Assembly (NCBI GenBank): GCA_022495005.1
Contig: JAGYXB010001571.1
Location: 558,001 to 622,000, forward strand
Direction of reading: 5' to 3'
Length of the DNA stretch: 64,000 bases
Source: Rhyacophila brunnea
Taxonomy: Eukaryota; Arthropoda; Insecta; Trichoptera; Rhyacophilidae
Shown: in pieces, positions 12,761 through 41,100 of the stretch
How positions within the stretch are numbered: the stretch's first letter is position 1
Layout of the letters: the number at the start of each line of letters is the position of its first letter
The notes under the pieces: model-generated
The model's input: the letters and a program-made list of their open reading frames with translations, nothing else
The model's database searches: none
Told to the model about the DNA's origin: nothing
Translations under genes and position numbers: made by a program

Positions 12761-13332
12761 CAGTGGTTCTCATGTGTTGCTACCAGCGCTTTACAGAATA
12801 ATATTTCAAAAATTTACTTATAAATTGGTGGAATACACATGACTTGTCTTAAATTTCTTTCCACGCTCAAATGATCCAGAATGTGTTTTTGTGATGAGAT
12901 AATGTGTGAATAGTCCGTTTATGAGAATAAAGTCAATTCAAAGAATTGGTAACAATTGCTTTATCAATGTTGTAGATTTTTCCTACTACTGTATACCATG
13001 GAAGATCATTCAGTGTAATGGCACTTCATAAAAAACAAATATCGAAGCCAGTTGACAGATGTAAACTTAGAAGCAGCCATGCGGCTCGCATTGGAAAAAT
13101 GAGTATTGAGAAATTTCCATTTGCATTATTTTTAAATAAGTAGATAATATGTAAGTACTAAAATGTTATTATACGGTATGTCATTTATTAAATTGATCCA
13201 TTTTTTTAGTAAATAAAACTTTCATTTTTGCAATCACAACAAAAGTGAAATTTGGTGCGGCCACCAGACGTTTCCACAGAACTATCAATGTCAATTGTGC
13301 GGCCACAGTTAAATTTCACGTGAGAACCACTG
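12761..13332. mobile_element. hAT-superfamily derivative, 572 bp, 8-bp TSD
   Basis: Terminal inverted repeats CAGTGGTTCTCA...TGAGAACCACTG are bordered by the perfect 8-bp direct repeat GTCTAGAC (12753-12760 and 13333-13340). An 8-bp TSD with CAGTGG ends is typical of hAT elements. Inside, the + strand near 13050-13100 still reads Q-L-T-D-V-N-L-E-A-A-M-R-L-A-L, resembling the C-terminal end of hAT transposases of the ZBED/SCAND3-like group. The rest of the transposase is missing, so it is a non-autonomous internal-deletion copy. Confidence 0.88.
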
Positions 13333-13340
13333 GTCTAGAC

Positions 13341-13849
13341 GGAGAAATTCATTTTTTTTGTCTGTTATAATATTACGTAAAATTTTCCTTTTTTTTTAAA
13401 GCAAAATAACGTCTTTGATTAAATATTTATTAATGATAGAAACACAGGAGCATGACTATTTTAACTATTACATTATTTAAGTTTTTAAATGTAGAACAAA
13501 CAAAAAAGCCGCGAGTATTGTAGATTATATTATTATCTAATTTTATTTCGTTATATTGATTTTTGATCGCAAAAGTTATATACTGTCAGAATTTTAGTGA
13601 TCGTCGAAATTAAAATATCTATTTTCCCATAGTATCAAATTACATGACTTCAATAATAAACAAATAATAAATTCTCAGCCACTCATATATCCATTGACGC
13701 AAAACGCCATTTATACGCTAACTCGATCAAATAATTGTTTACTAAATTATATTGTTTAGATATTATTTGGATTGTATAAATTGCAGATAGGAATAATATT
13801 CATTGAAAGGTCACTCGAATACACGTTTCCAGTCTGTAACTCGTAACAG
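13341..13849. other. Intergenic, nothing recognised
   Basis: AT-rich; no gene or repeat could be supported. Confidence 0.5.
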
Positions 13850-14215
13850 TCTATATATCGCTTCGCACAACATCTCGCTGTACTGAGATGCGGACCTCGG
13901 ATCCGTACCTACCATAAGAGTATTGTAACATAACTACTGTAACATACTATTGTACCGACCATTACGCTGCCAATAAAACTCGCTCCTGCATCCATCTTCG
14001 ACTTCGAATTCTCATCATCATCCTCAACACCATAACCTACGACACGTTAACGACTCCCCCAGTGGTAACTCACACATCGAACCCCACAGTTATATGCATG
14101 ACCTCGCACTGTAGTGTGTCTTCAGTTGCTCCTCTAGTCGACAGCTGCGACGGTGAGATCGGACATAACGAATTTAAAGTCTCGCCAGCGCGCGTTCTAT
14201 AACCCAGCCATATAC
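13850..14215 (+). mobile_element. Possible LTR-retrotransposon remnant
   Basis: This block is markedly richer in C and G than its flanks. It contains an AATAAA (in 'gccaataaaactcgctcctgc', near 13971), then about 75 bp later 'cccagtggtaactcacaca' followed by 'tcgaacccc', which looks like the junction of a long terminal repeat with an internal leader. No second LTR and no gag or pol frame was found. It could equally be part of a promoter or an unknown repeat; the call is weak. Confidence 0.3.
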
Positions 14216-15924
14216 TCTCGTTTTTATTTAGATTTCAAGATAATAATATGTGACCTTTTCTAAATTCTTGCACCCTCAGCCGTTTTAATGCATTTCTCAT
14301 TCTATTTTTATGCACATGTTTGAAATGTTCACTACTACTCTCACAAATTATAATCAAGTAACTATTGTAATTTAACTGACAAATACATGGTATTATTAAT
14401 CATTGATGGCATTGTTATATATAGCAAAAAAAGGTTTCCGTATATCAATTTATACTGATGCAATTGACCCTGACTCATAATGCAGCTCGGCCCCAGGGTC
14501 GCTTAAGATATTCATTATCACCGCACCCCCCCCCCCCTGAAGTATCTGCCCCAACCAGTTATTATATTGTTAAGAATCAGCTATATCTGTCCTATATCCC
14601 AATGGTACACAAATAATTAATCTCGTATAGTTTCCGTGCATAATGCGTTTCAATATATTTTTATTGAGACATCTGTAATTCCGTATATCCCCCTCACCCT
14701 TGTCGGAAAAGGACGTGGGTCCACGTCAAAAACTATAAATAAACTATTAATTACAAACCCATCTCATTTTGTGAAAATCCATTTTGGTGTAAACGTCAGA
14801 TAGAGAAAGAAATTCAGTTACTCTACGAAATGAAATAAATTATGTGGTCAAATTATATATTAAATATTTATATTTAAAATAAGCGTTATATTATAGGTAT
14901 AGTAAATTTGTGCAAATAAATAATATCTTAACTCTTCAAAAAATGATAATTTAATATTGGTATATTATAAATATTTCATGCTTTAGTACCTGCTTCAATT
15001 ATTTATAATATGTGTATGTTTTCTTCATTCTTTCATCAATTAATAATTTACGACGATTCCTCAAAATAATAAAAACAATGTAATTTATTTTTATTGTTTA
15101 GCAGTAAAGTCCAAAGATGGCTTCATGTAAAGCCAGGCTTTTTGAATTCAATTCTGCCATCGACTGAATTTTTTATCATCATTGAAATCGATAGTTATGG
15201 TGAAAAATACGTATGATGCTAATTGCTTTATCTTCTACACCTGGTGTTTACAAAACTAATTATTATAAAGTTTTTATTACAGAACGCCATTACAGTTGAT
15301 AAATGTATCATGATGCAATCATAGATATTTTATATAAAAATCACTGATTAGTAATAGATTAAAAACTAGATACTGATAATCAGCGATAAAGAAATTCATA
15401 AGATAATGAATCACATATTTTTGTAGTAGGCGCGTGAAAAATATGTTGGTATAGATAAATCAATATGTCATTGAGATAAATATGTTGTGAATGAGATTAA
15501 TAATTGCGAAATAATTTTACAATACTAAATCAATTGTGGGAAAATTTTTGTTGATTTTGAAGCGCCTACTTAATATATGACAGTATGTTATCCTATAAGT
15601 AGTGTCATCTATTAATAACATCAATTGTTATTTTAAAATATAAATATTTTTTACGATCACTTGTATGATTAATTATCAGATATACCTATCTGCAAAATTT
15701 GTATTGTCATGTTTTGCAATAACCTAAAAAAATATGATAATTGAAGATTACCTACATCAATTTTAATTCAGATCGTGTGCGTTCCAAATGCGTATAATGG
15801 TTATACGTAAAATTGTACGTAGGTATAACGCGTACGTGTACGTGTACGTCAGCCTTATCACCGTGAACGGTTGTACAGGAAACGGATAGACCGCGTTGTT
15901 ATTTATACTAACAATCTTTTTAAA
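14216..15924. other. Intergenic, nothing recognised
   Basis: AT-rich, with a pure run of about 13 C near 14526-14538, unusual at this composition, and an alternating ACGTGT stretch near 15826-15850. No gene or element assigned. Confidence 0.5.
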
Positions 15925-16046
15925 CCATGTCCGATCCTAAGAAGATCCCAAGAAATGGGTGTTTGCCACTTGCTCAATCTATTGGGTCCATGCTCTGGAC
16001 TCACGACGTTATAGGCCTGATACGTAACCGCTCAGCCATCGTGGGT
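15925..16046 (-). mobile_element. tRNA-derived SINE, internally deleted
   Basis: Read on the - strand: 'acccacgatggctgagcggtta' (tRNA-like A box), 'ataacgtcgtgagtcc', then 'attgagcaagtggcaaaca', 'catttctt' and a 3' end 'ttaggatcggacatgg'. These match the SINE at 32399-32642 in order. The stretch with the B box is missing here, apparently lost between two short GTGAGT/GTGGGTCC-like repeats. It is an old copy that should not be transcribable by the usual internal promoter. Confidence 0.75.
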
Positions 16047-16734
16047 GTTAAAAAATTTACAGATTAACATTATGTGTTTTAGAACCTGTAGGTAAAAACA
16101 GGAATTAAAGTTTTTCTAAAAAAAAAGTAAGAAGCACTAACCACACAGGGTTTTGTAACATGCGTACAACTTACTTCACGGTAAAATGCAACACGAATAA
16201 TGCGACCGCAATGATATGCGGCCATCTGTTTCCGGTACAACAGCTCACGGTATGGTATATACGATTTATTTATAATTAATGTTGGTTTGGTGTATAAGGC
16301 TGCCTATCTCTACATTAACTCTTGCCTTGTGGTAATGATTTAGTTTCGGTACAAGTCGAATACATTTCATTTTCGAAATGGTCAATGAATACATATAGTA
16401 TTTAATTTTAAAATGACATCCATTCATTAAAAAAAAATCAAGTTTCAGGTTTTATTTGTATATTTAATAATGTATGGCATTGAATGATAGATTTCTATAA
16501 ATTAAATTGTAATTCACAGTTATTTTCACCTTATTTTATATTTTTTCTTTAAAAATATATTTCAGCTTCATTTTTTTTTCATCATTTTTGGCTTCATCCA
16601 TATTGAGCAGGATTTTTTCAACATAATATGCTACAAAAAACACACACTGATAAATTAATAATTTTCAATAAATATGTAGGATAGTTAAATTACATTTGCA
16701 TGGGTTTCCATAGATCGGCTTAACTGATTATTTT
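16047..16734. other. Intergenic, nothing recognised
   Basis: AT-rich; no gene or repeat supported. Confidence 0.5.
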
Positions 16735-16890
16735 AAAAAGGGATGATTGTTACCCAATCATTAGCTTACCCCATTGGACCCATATCTAAACATACGCTGA
16801 AAAGACATAATTAGAAAATGTTCCACCCGTAAAGCTCGAACCCACGCCCCATGACTTTAGAGATTGACATTCTGCCCACTGTGGGCGGAT
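16735..16890 (-). repeat. tRNA-like / SINE-like segment
   Basis: On the - strand a B-box-like GTGGGTTCGAGC lies near 16832-16843, preceded by a possible A-box region and followed by 'ggtccaatggggtaagct', similar in layout to the post-tRNA body of the SINE at 32399. The cloverleaf cannot be completed and no TSD was found. It probably derives from a second SINE family. Confidence 0.4.
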
Positions 16891-17202
16891 TAATTAAATT
16901 AAATATTCAATCTCGTACTCCTTCAAACCCTTTCGTGTACCTACGCTATGCAAAATACTGCTTTAAGCATTGGCGAATGTTAGATTTCATCCAGTCAAAA
17001 TTTTCTTTTGCAAATTAAAAGGTTTTGATTTAAGTATTTAATAAAATACAAAGTGAAACACTTCAGTCAATATGATTAGTAAAATGAAGTCCTAAAAAGC
17101 CGCCCTTCAATTAAAAACAATAAAATTTGTTGATTTTTTGCAGATACCTAATCCATTAATAGAAATAAGTAATTAAATTTTAATTTATATTATAATAATT
17201 CA

Positions 17203-17294
17203 TCTTCATCAGTCGGGTCGATCCACTGCAGGGTGAAGGTATTCCTTAACTCCCTCCACTATTCTTGGTCCTCAGTGCTTCGCTGCCACGTAGA
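17203..17294 (-). pseudogene. RTE-type LINE relic, 3' terminal piece (split copy)
   Basis: Matches the start of the 10648 copy: reverse complement of the TGATGAAG tail, 'gggtcgatccactgcagggtgaagg' and 'cttcgctgccacgta'. The match stops at 17294 and resumes at 19613 ('ctttattagttcgtcattccagcgg'), so the copy was split by the 2.3-kb stretch between, which contains the LINE below. Confidence 0.72.
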
Positions 17295-17544
17295 GTAAGT
17301 ATATGCTTTATAACATTGCACTCCGGCTCTAGGATGAAAATGATGTAATATATTGTAAAAATATTTTTTTTACATATCATTATCTGTCTATTTATTACTA
17401 CACAATATAATAATACAAATAAATATCATTTGATCTAATTTTATGCGAGGTAATCAGGCAAAGAGGCGTATCAGTATAGTAAAGAGTGCAAAAAAGTGCA
17501 AAAAAGTGCAAAGTTATAAAACGTATACTATACATACACTGAAC

Positions 17545-19612
17545 TGAGTGCGGCAAGCTGTTCGACTGGCCTATCGAGCGCATATAGAAACGGTAGAAAA
17601 TTGCATCCGCGAAAATTCTAAATCGTTTTGGGACTATGTTAAATCTTTAAGAAGGGATGGTGGGTTTGCCAATTCAATGAGTTGGAAAGGCGAAGAGGTG
17701 ACCGGATCTGGAGTGGCAGAGGCATTTGCCGGTCACTTTAGGTCTGTCTACGCAAGTAGTAGTCCGAATCTGGATGTTGCCTCAACGTCAAGAAAACCAT
17801 CACGCGGTGCCCAATCTATTGATATCCTTCCGATTGATGTTGCTATTGTGTTTAGGTTCATTAAAAAGCTAAAGAACACACGATCTTTAGGGCCGGATAA
17901 TCTCCCAACATTTTTTTTAAAGGGGTGTATTGACTTTGTCAAAGGCCCGCTTTCATATATATTTAATCTTGTGATGGAGACGGGTATCTTTCCCGAATTG
18001 TGGAAGATGTCAAAGGTTACTCCAATCCATAAGAGTGGTGCTGAGTCATCAGTGGAGAACTACAGGCCGGTGGCTGTTCTCTCGGCACCCGCAAAAGTTC
18101 TTGAGATGATCATGCATAACATGATTTATCCAAAAATTGAGTCATTTATAATGAATGAGCAGCATGGATTTAGAGTTGGCCGATCAACGGAAACTAACCT
18201 GATGGTATTTGTAGATTATGTGTCGTCAGCACTAGATAGAGGCCATCAGGTTGACTGTTCCTACAATGACTTCTCAAAAGCGTTTGACAGAGTCGATCAC
18301 GACATCCTGTTGGAAAAACTCCAACTAATTGGATTGTCCGATCGTTTTCTGAAGTTATTCGGGAGCTATTTTAGGAATCGTCAACAATACGTATCGTATG
18401 GCGTCTATCAGTCACAGATGTTCAATACATTTTCTGGTGTCCCTCAGGGCTCAAACTTGGGGCCATTGCTGTTTACGATTTTTATAAATGACATAGCAAT
18501 GGTCATTAAAAATGCTATGTTTTGTTGTTCGCTGATGACCTGAAACTCTTCATGGAAGTTGTCACCTTGGACGATTGTCGTCAACTCCAACTTGATATAG
18601 ACAATATATTAGATTGGGGCAGGCGTAACAAACTTGACTTCAATATTGAAAAATGCAATATTTTATCATTTACCAGAGCCTCGCGAGTATTATTTTTCCA
18701 GTATTCGATGAATGGCAGAGTTCTTTCGCGAATACCATCTGTAAGGGATCTTGGCATTACGTTTGACAGTAAGCTGTCATTTAGTGGTCATATAGCTATC
18801 ATTTGTAAAAAGGCGCTACAAATGTTGGGCTTCGTCTTGCGTACTTCCCGGGTCTTTTCGGATGTTACTGTATTAAAAATTCTTTATAATTCCTTAGTGA
18901 GAAGCCGGCTTGAGAGTGGGTCGATTGTTTGGGCCCCGCATCAGTTGAAATATGACCTTATGGTGGAGCGAGTTCAAAAGAAATTTTTGAGACTACTTTA
19001 TTTGAGGTTATATGGATACTATCCGTGGCTTTATCCAACTGACTTTCTCTTAGGTATGCTAACATACTGTAGTTTAAGTGCTAGAAGATATCAATATTTG
19101 GCCACGTATTTTTTTCGACTAATACGTGGTGTGAATGAGAACTCTGCCATTCTTGGTAATATTGACTTGTGTGTCCCTGATAACTATCTTAGAAATCGGG
19201 AGCATCAGTTGTTTGTTCTCCCGAGGAGCAGAACTAACCTGCCATTGGTGATGCCAATTGGTAGAGCAATAACTCTGTTCAACCAAATTGCTTCGGATGT
19301 TGATATATTCCATCTACCTGAGAATGAGTATAGGCGGACGTTATTTTATAAATTCTTAAAATAAGGTCTGCTTAACTCATCCGGTGTACTTCCTTGTACC
19401 TATATACTTCATATTTTTGTATTTACACATTTATACTATAGAATAACTTAATATTGCATAATTACAATATTACATAATACTTTTTTAATAATATTTATTT
19501 GTTTCTAAATGTCATGTTGTGAACGTCTTAAACTTATAATTTGTAATGTCCACAATATGTAAAATAAATTAAAATTGAAATTGAAAATTGAAATTGAAAA
19601 AAATTGAAATTG
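17545..19612 (+). mobile_element. 5'-truncated LINE (jockey-like), inside an RTE relic
   Basis: About 2.07 kb. The protein region starts in the linker between endonuclease and reverse transcriptase, so the 5' UTR, ORF1 and endonuclease are absent. The 3' UTR (19365-19612) ends in a tandem AAATTG/ATTGAAA tail, as in several insect LINEs. It sits within an RTE relic that continues on both sides (17203-17294 and 19613 onward), so it is younger than that relic. The 245 bp between 17295 and 17540 belong to neither element as far as I can tell; they include three tandem copies of AAAAAGTGCA near 17485. No convincing TSD was found. Confidence 0.82.
17548..19364 (+). pseudogene. LINE reverse transcriptase, frameshifted
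   Basis: Two overlapping frames make one protein. The first (17548-18543) carries R-S-L-G-P-D-N-L-P, V-E-N-Y-R-P-V-A-V-L, E-Q-H-G-F-R-V-G-R-S, F-S-K-A-F-D-R-V-D-H and S-G-V-P-Q-G-S-N-L-G-P-L-L-F, the ordered fingers and palm motifs of non-LTR reverse transcriptases. The second (from 18522) opens with F-A-D-D-L-K-L-F, the catalytic motif, and continues through the thumb to a stop at 19362-19364. The frame change in a T/G-rich run at 18517-18528 is consistent with loss of one T. Apart from it the frame is long and clean, so inactivation is fairly recent. The listed start is not an authentic start codon. Confidence 0.88.
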
Positions 19613-20750
19613 AACTTTATTAGTTCGTCATTCCAGCGGACTTTCAGGCTTCCCTGTGGTGGGTTAGTGCCCTTCGGATATCACCGTATGACGGTATTTG
19701 TACAGCGATTGTCCACTCGCAGAGCGACATGCCACAACGCCATTTATTTTGTTTGGCAATGTCTATTACATCGAGTAGGCACTCTTGTCTACCTGTGGTT
19801 TTTTCTCGATGTACCCAGTTCCCATGTACACTTTTCATACCAAGTTGTGCTAATCATAATTTTCGGATTTCTCTTACATTAAGGGTTCATGTTTCATACG
19901 CATATTATGTCAGCACTGGTAGTACACATTGGCTGAAAATTTAACGCTCAAGACACAATGTGAGGTCGCTTTTGATAATACTAATCGGGTGCCCAAATGT
20001 GTTCCATGCCAGTTTGTATCTTCTGAAATGTCTGAAATAGACGTAGTTGTTGACCAGCTAAATTTAAGTACCGTTGTTTAGTTCAGAAAATCAGTTTATC
20101 GTCACTTTTGCCTTCGAGACATTAATATTGAAGTCTACACTCCTGCTTTCATTTACAAACTCCTGCATCCTGTTATGGGTCCTTCGCAAAACAACAATGT
20201 CGTCTGAAAAAGGCATGTGACTGTTAATTGTGATTTTATTATTCTCGCAGTCAAGTCATCAGAATAGTGGTGAATAATTTGAGTGAGACCATGTCGCCTT
20301 GCCGAACACCCTTGCTAATAAAAAAAACTGGTAAGACAAGTCTTAGACAAAGCCAGCTCTTGCCAAACAGATGTTTAACATTTCGCCTATAATTTTCTGC
20401 TATTTATTGAAGCTTTAGTCATTTTTTTCGAAACCGGTCGGCTGTGAGGATATTCTTGTTGTAACGGCCTTCTACCTACTAAATCTGGTCGCTTTCGTGA
20501 AATGCACATTTTGCACTATGGACGGGCCTGTTAGTAAATTCATGATATCGTATTTAATAAGTCGTTCATACTGTTTCGTCAAAATATTTGCTGATATTAC
20601 TCTCCTGCACACGTCATCAATTCACATGACTCGCGCATCATTCTCATTTCGCAGACAATAATTACAGATTTTTATCATGATTTTCGTCAGACTTTTCATC
20701 ACTGATGCCGAATGAATCCTGTGTCATTTAAAAAACAAAATGAGAAATAA
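19613..20750 (-). pseudogene. RTE-type LINE relic, reverse transcriptase and tail
   Basis: Continuation of the piece at 17203-17294. On the - strand it reads, from right to left, K-G-V-R-Q-G-D-M-V-S-L-K-L-F (near 20290-20325, the palm motif), M-P-F-S-D-D-I-V-V-L-R (near 20190-20215, where the usual A-D-D is S-D-D), then the thumb and tail as far as 'ccagcggactttcagg'. Numerous frameshifts and stops show it is old. With the LINE at 17545 it gives a clear relative age order. Confidence 0.75.
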
Positions 20751-20999
20751 TTTTCTGGGTCTGTTAGCACAATATTATGCAACAAAACGATTTATGTCAT
20801 CATTGTTTTAGGAAGTGATTTATATATAAAAAAGCGATACATTACATAATAGTAGAATGCCATAAATATTAGCATATCTATTTTTGTACATAATATATAA
20901 CCAGTTTGTGTATAAACAAGATTTTTTTTTATTACAGTTTAGTGTCCATTAAAGTAGTTACAATTTGAATTAATAATATTTTTCATTTCGACTAATACT
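20751..20999. other. Short unassigned spacer
   Basis: AT-rich; nothing seen. Confidence 0.45.
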
Positions 21000-21310
21000 T
21001 TCTTCCGTTTATGCACCACGTTTTTTGTACATTTTATTTTATTCGATGTGCTTTTTTACTACTTCTTATGTCATTTGTTATCGAAGGTCAGCCACCTGTC
21101 CATCAGCGTTATACCCAACTTACACCTTTTTGTGCCACGTTGCTCTACTCGTTGTTCTTAGATTTCTCTTACATTAATTATTGTCTATCTTTCACATGCT
21201 TAGTTAGTACTGGCAGCATATACTTTACGCTTTAAGGCTGAATTTAGGCACAATGGAAGAAGTCTTTCTTGATCCGCTCGATTTTAATGCCATCGATAAG
21301 AGAAACAGGT
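21000..21310 (-). pseudogene. RTE-type LINE relic, small fragment
   Basis: Resembles on the - strand the tail region of the RTE family: 'cagccacctgtccatcagcgt', then 'gccacgttgctctac', 'agtactggcagcatatac' and 'gcacaatggaagaagtc'. Very degraded; no frame survives. Confidence 0.5.
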
Positions 21311-21727
21311 TAACATTATATTCGTCTTCGGAAGTTATCTTTTACAGGAAGTAGTAAAGCTTTAGTATAGACCTAAGTAATAAAATTATTAATCAACTGA
21401 GATAATGTGATATTCTTTATATCGTCGCCGTTATTGGAAACCCGTGTAGGAGGCGATATATGGTTGTAATTAGTATCTATGGTTGTAATACTGCGAGGGA
21501 TACGGTTTAATAATAAATGCACCTATGTAAGTTTTTGTGAAATATTGATTTTAACATACCTACAAGGAATTCAATATTTGGTTGTCGCATTAGTTTTTCT
21601 CGTATATTTTTTATCTGACTCATTTTAAAGAGAAATAAGATTCAAAATAATATAATTTTTAACGCTGCCCAGGAGTGCAGAACGCGGAAAACCACAGACG
21701 TATATTATCTATGCCAAAGACCACGAC

Positions 21728-22471
21728 TAGGGATTCCAATCCCGGGCTATTTTCGATAACTATGAATCCCGGGATTGATAAACATAATCCCGGGATTTCG
21801 GGATTGATTTTTTTATCAATTTTTATGGAAAATAAAATAAAAGCGAAAATATAACAGGAAAAATACTTTTAATAAAAAATAACTCCATTAGAAATAAACT
21901 GAGTTTGAATGAATTTTGATTTATACCCAAGTGTAGTTTGCCGATTCATTTTATTTTTTCACATAAATTGTTAAAAATGAGAAAGATTGGAAAAAAACAA
22001 TGCTTCGCACTTTTAATAAAGTAATTCCACCATGATATCATACGTTTTACGGCAGTTTCATATTTGGCTGACTAATTAGATTTATGAAGCGGAAAGGCAA
22101 TAAGTACGCCATGATTATTTGCTTTACTATTTTAAATCTCGCTAATCCATTCATTATGTCTTTACTATCAGAAGCAGGAATCTCATATTAAATTCACATT
22201 ATTATTTATATTACAATATTATTTACTCCATTAAACTTATGTATTTCCAAGATTGAACGTATACAATATTAACAATAAATGTCTTAAATAGTATAAATTA
22301 TACTAGATAAATTTTTGACCGATTTTATCAATGTTATTTGAAAATATATAATTTTTATATTAACAATGGAAAAAAATGCCAATCCCGGGACCAGTCCCGG
22401 GATCCCGGGATTGTCAAATTGTAATCCCGAAATCCCGGGATCAGAATTTTGGCTCGGGATTGGATTCCCTA
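21728..22471. mobile_element. hAT-type non-autonomous element (family H1), 744 bp
   Basis: Ends TAGGGATTCCAATCCCGGGCT and AGCTCGGGATTGGATTCCCTA-like are inverted. They are flanked by the perfect 8-bp direct repeat ACCACGAC (21720-21727 and 22472-22479), which points to a hAT transposase. Both subterminal regions carry several copies of the 12-bp palindrome AATCCCGGGATT or its halves, probably binding sites for the transposase. The AT-rich interior has no ORF of note. A second copy, inverted, is at 55401-56096; the two are alike along most of their length. Confidence 0.9.
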
Positions 22472-22479
22472 ACCACGAC

Positions 22480-22849
22480 CAAAACTGAATGCATTTTCTG
22501 AAAATTTAAAAGAACATTTTCAACACAACGAAGTATTATCGCAATTGCATATTACGATTGTATTTTTTTAGTTTTTAATGTAAGTAATTTGAAAAATTCT
22601 TCCAGACAATAATGTTTGCTGCGACTCTTATGTTGTTAGGTTAGGTTAGATGTGTAAAATACTAAAATGTCTAACTCACATAGATATCATACTAAAAAAA
22701 ATACTTAATGATAATAATTTATTTCAGAGCTTGGTTGGTTGTTGTTAAAAGGGTTAGTACATAATAATGTTGGTAAACTACCTTTCATAGAGAATTCATC
22801 TTAAAAATTTATCAATTCACCTTGAAAGTCAACATTTTAGCGATAGACC
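22480..22849. other. Gene-upstream region
   Basis: AT-rich, with a short GTTAGGTTAGGTTAG stretch at 22635-22649 that resembles the insect telomeric unit TTAGG. No regulatory motif can be supported. Confidence 0.4.
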
Positions 22850-23087
22850 AATCACAAGCTCGGCAGCCGAAGGTGTGTCCGTGTGCGGTGTAATTCTCGT
22901 TATCGTCGTAATCAAAAAGTTCAAATACAAGCACAGACGTATTCTGTTAGAATGTTATTAAATACACAATCCGTTTCAAAATAGTTTCAGTCTCCGATCG
23001 TAACTCGTACAGAGCGTAGCTGTTTTTCTAAAGAAGTGATATTTTAAAAAGTTTGATAACATTTAGTGGTAAAGTAAGAGTTAAAAG
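22850..23087 (+). promoter_or_regulatory. Probable promoter and 5' UTR of uridine phosphorylase
   Basis: Less AT-rich than its flanks, directly before the start codon at 23088. It contains TTTCAGTC near 22985-22992, which fits the arthropod initiator TCAGT; no TATA box stands at the right spacing and no clear downstream element was seen. A further upstream non-coding exon cannot be excluded. Confidence 0.35.
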
Positions 23088-40923
<17,836 letters not shown>

Positions 40924-41100
40924 ACAAACTCAGTCCGTGACTGGCATCAAATAATATTAAGATAATTATTGTTTTTAATTTAATTTATTGATTATATACG
41001 ATTTCTTTTTAATTTGTATTTTTTAATTTTCTTGATTTTTAAACGTTATTTTAATCAAGTAATTATTATAGTTGAATAAATAATATCTATACGCTTTGTG
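40924..41100 (+). terminator. 3' UTR and polyadenylation signal of uridine phosphorylase
   Basis: Non-coding sequence after the TAA with AATAAA at 41075-41080 in a T-rich setting, about 150 bp past the stop; a further AATAAA-like site lies near 41250. A plausible end for the exon-7 transcript. Confidence 0.6.

Noticed and set aside
17398..17583. 61-codon - strand frame
   Set aside because: No similarity or splice context; overlaps the LINE start and a simple repeat.
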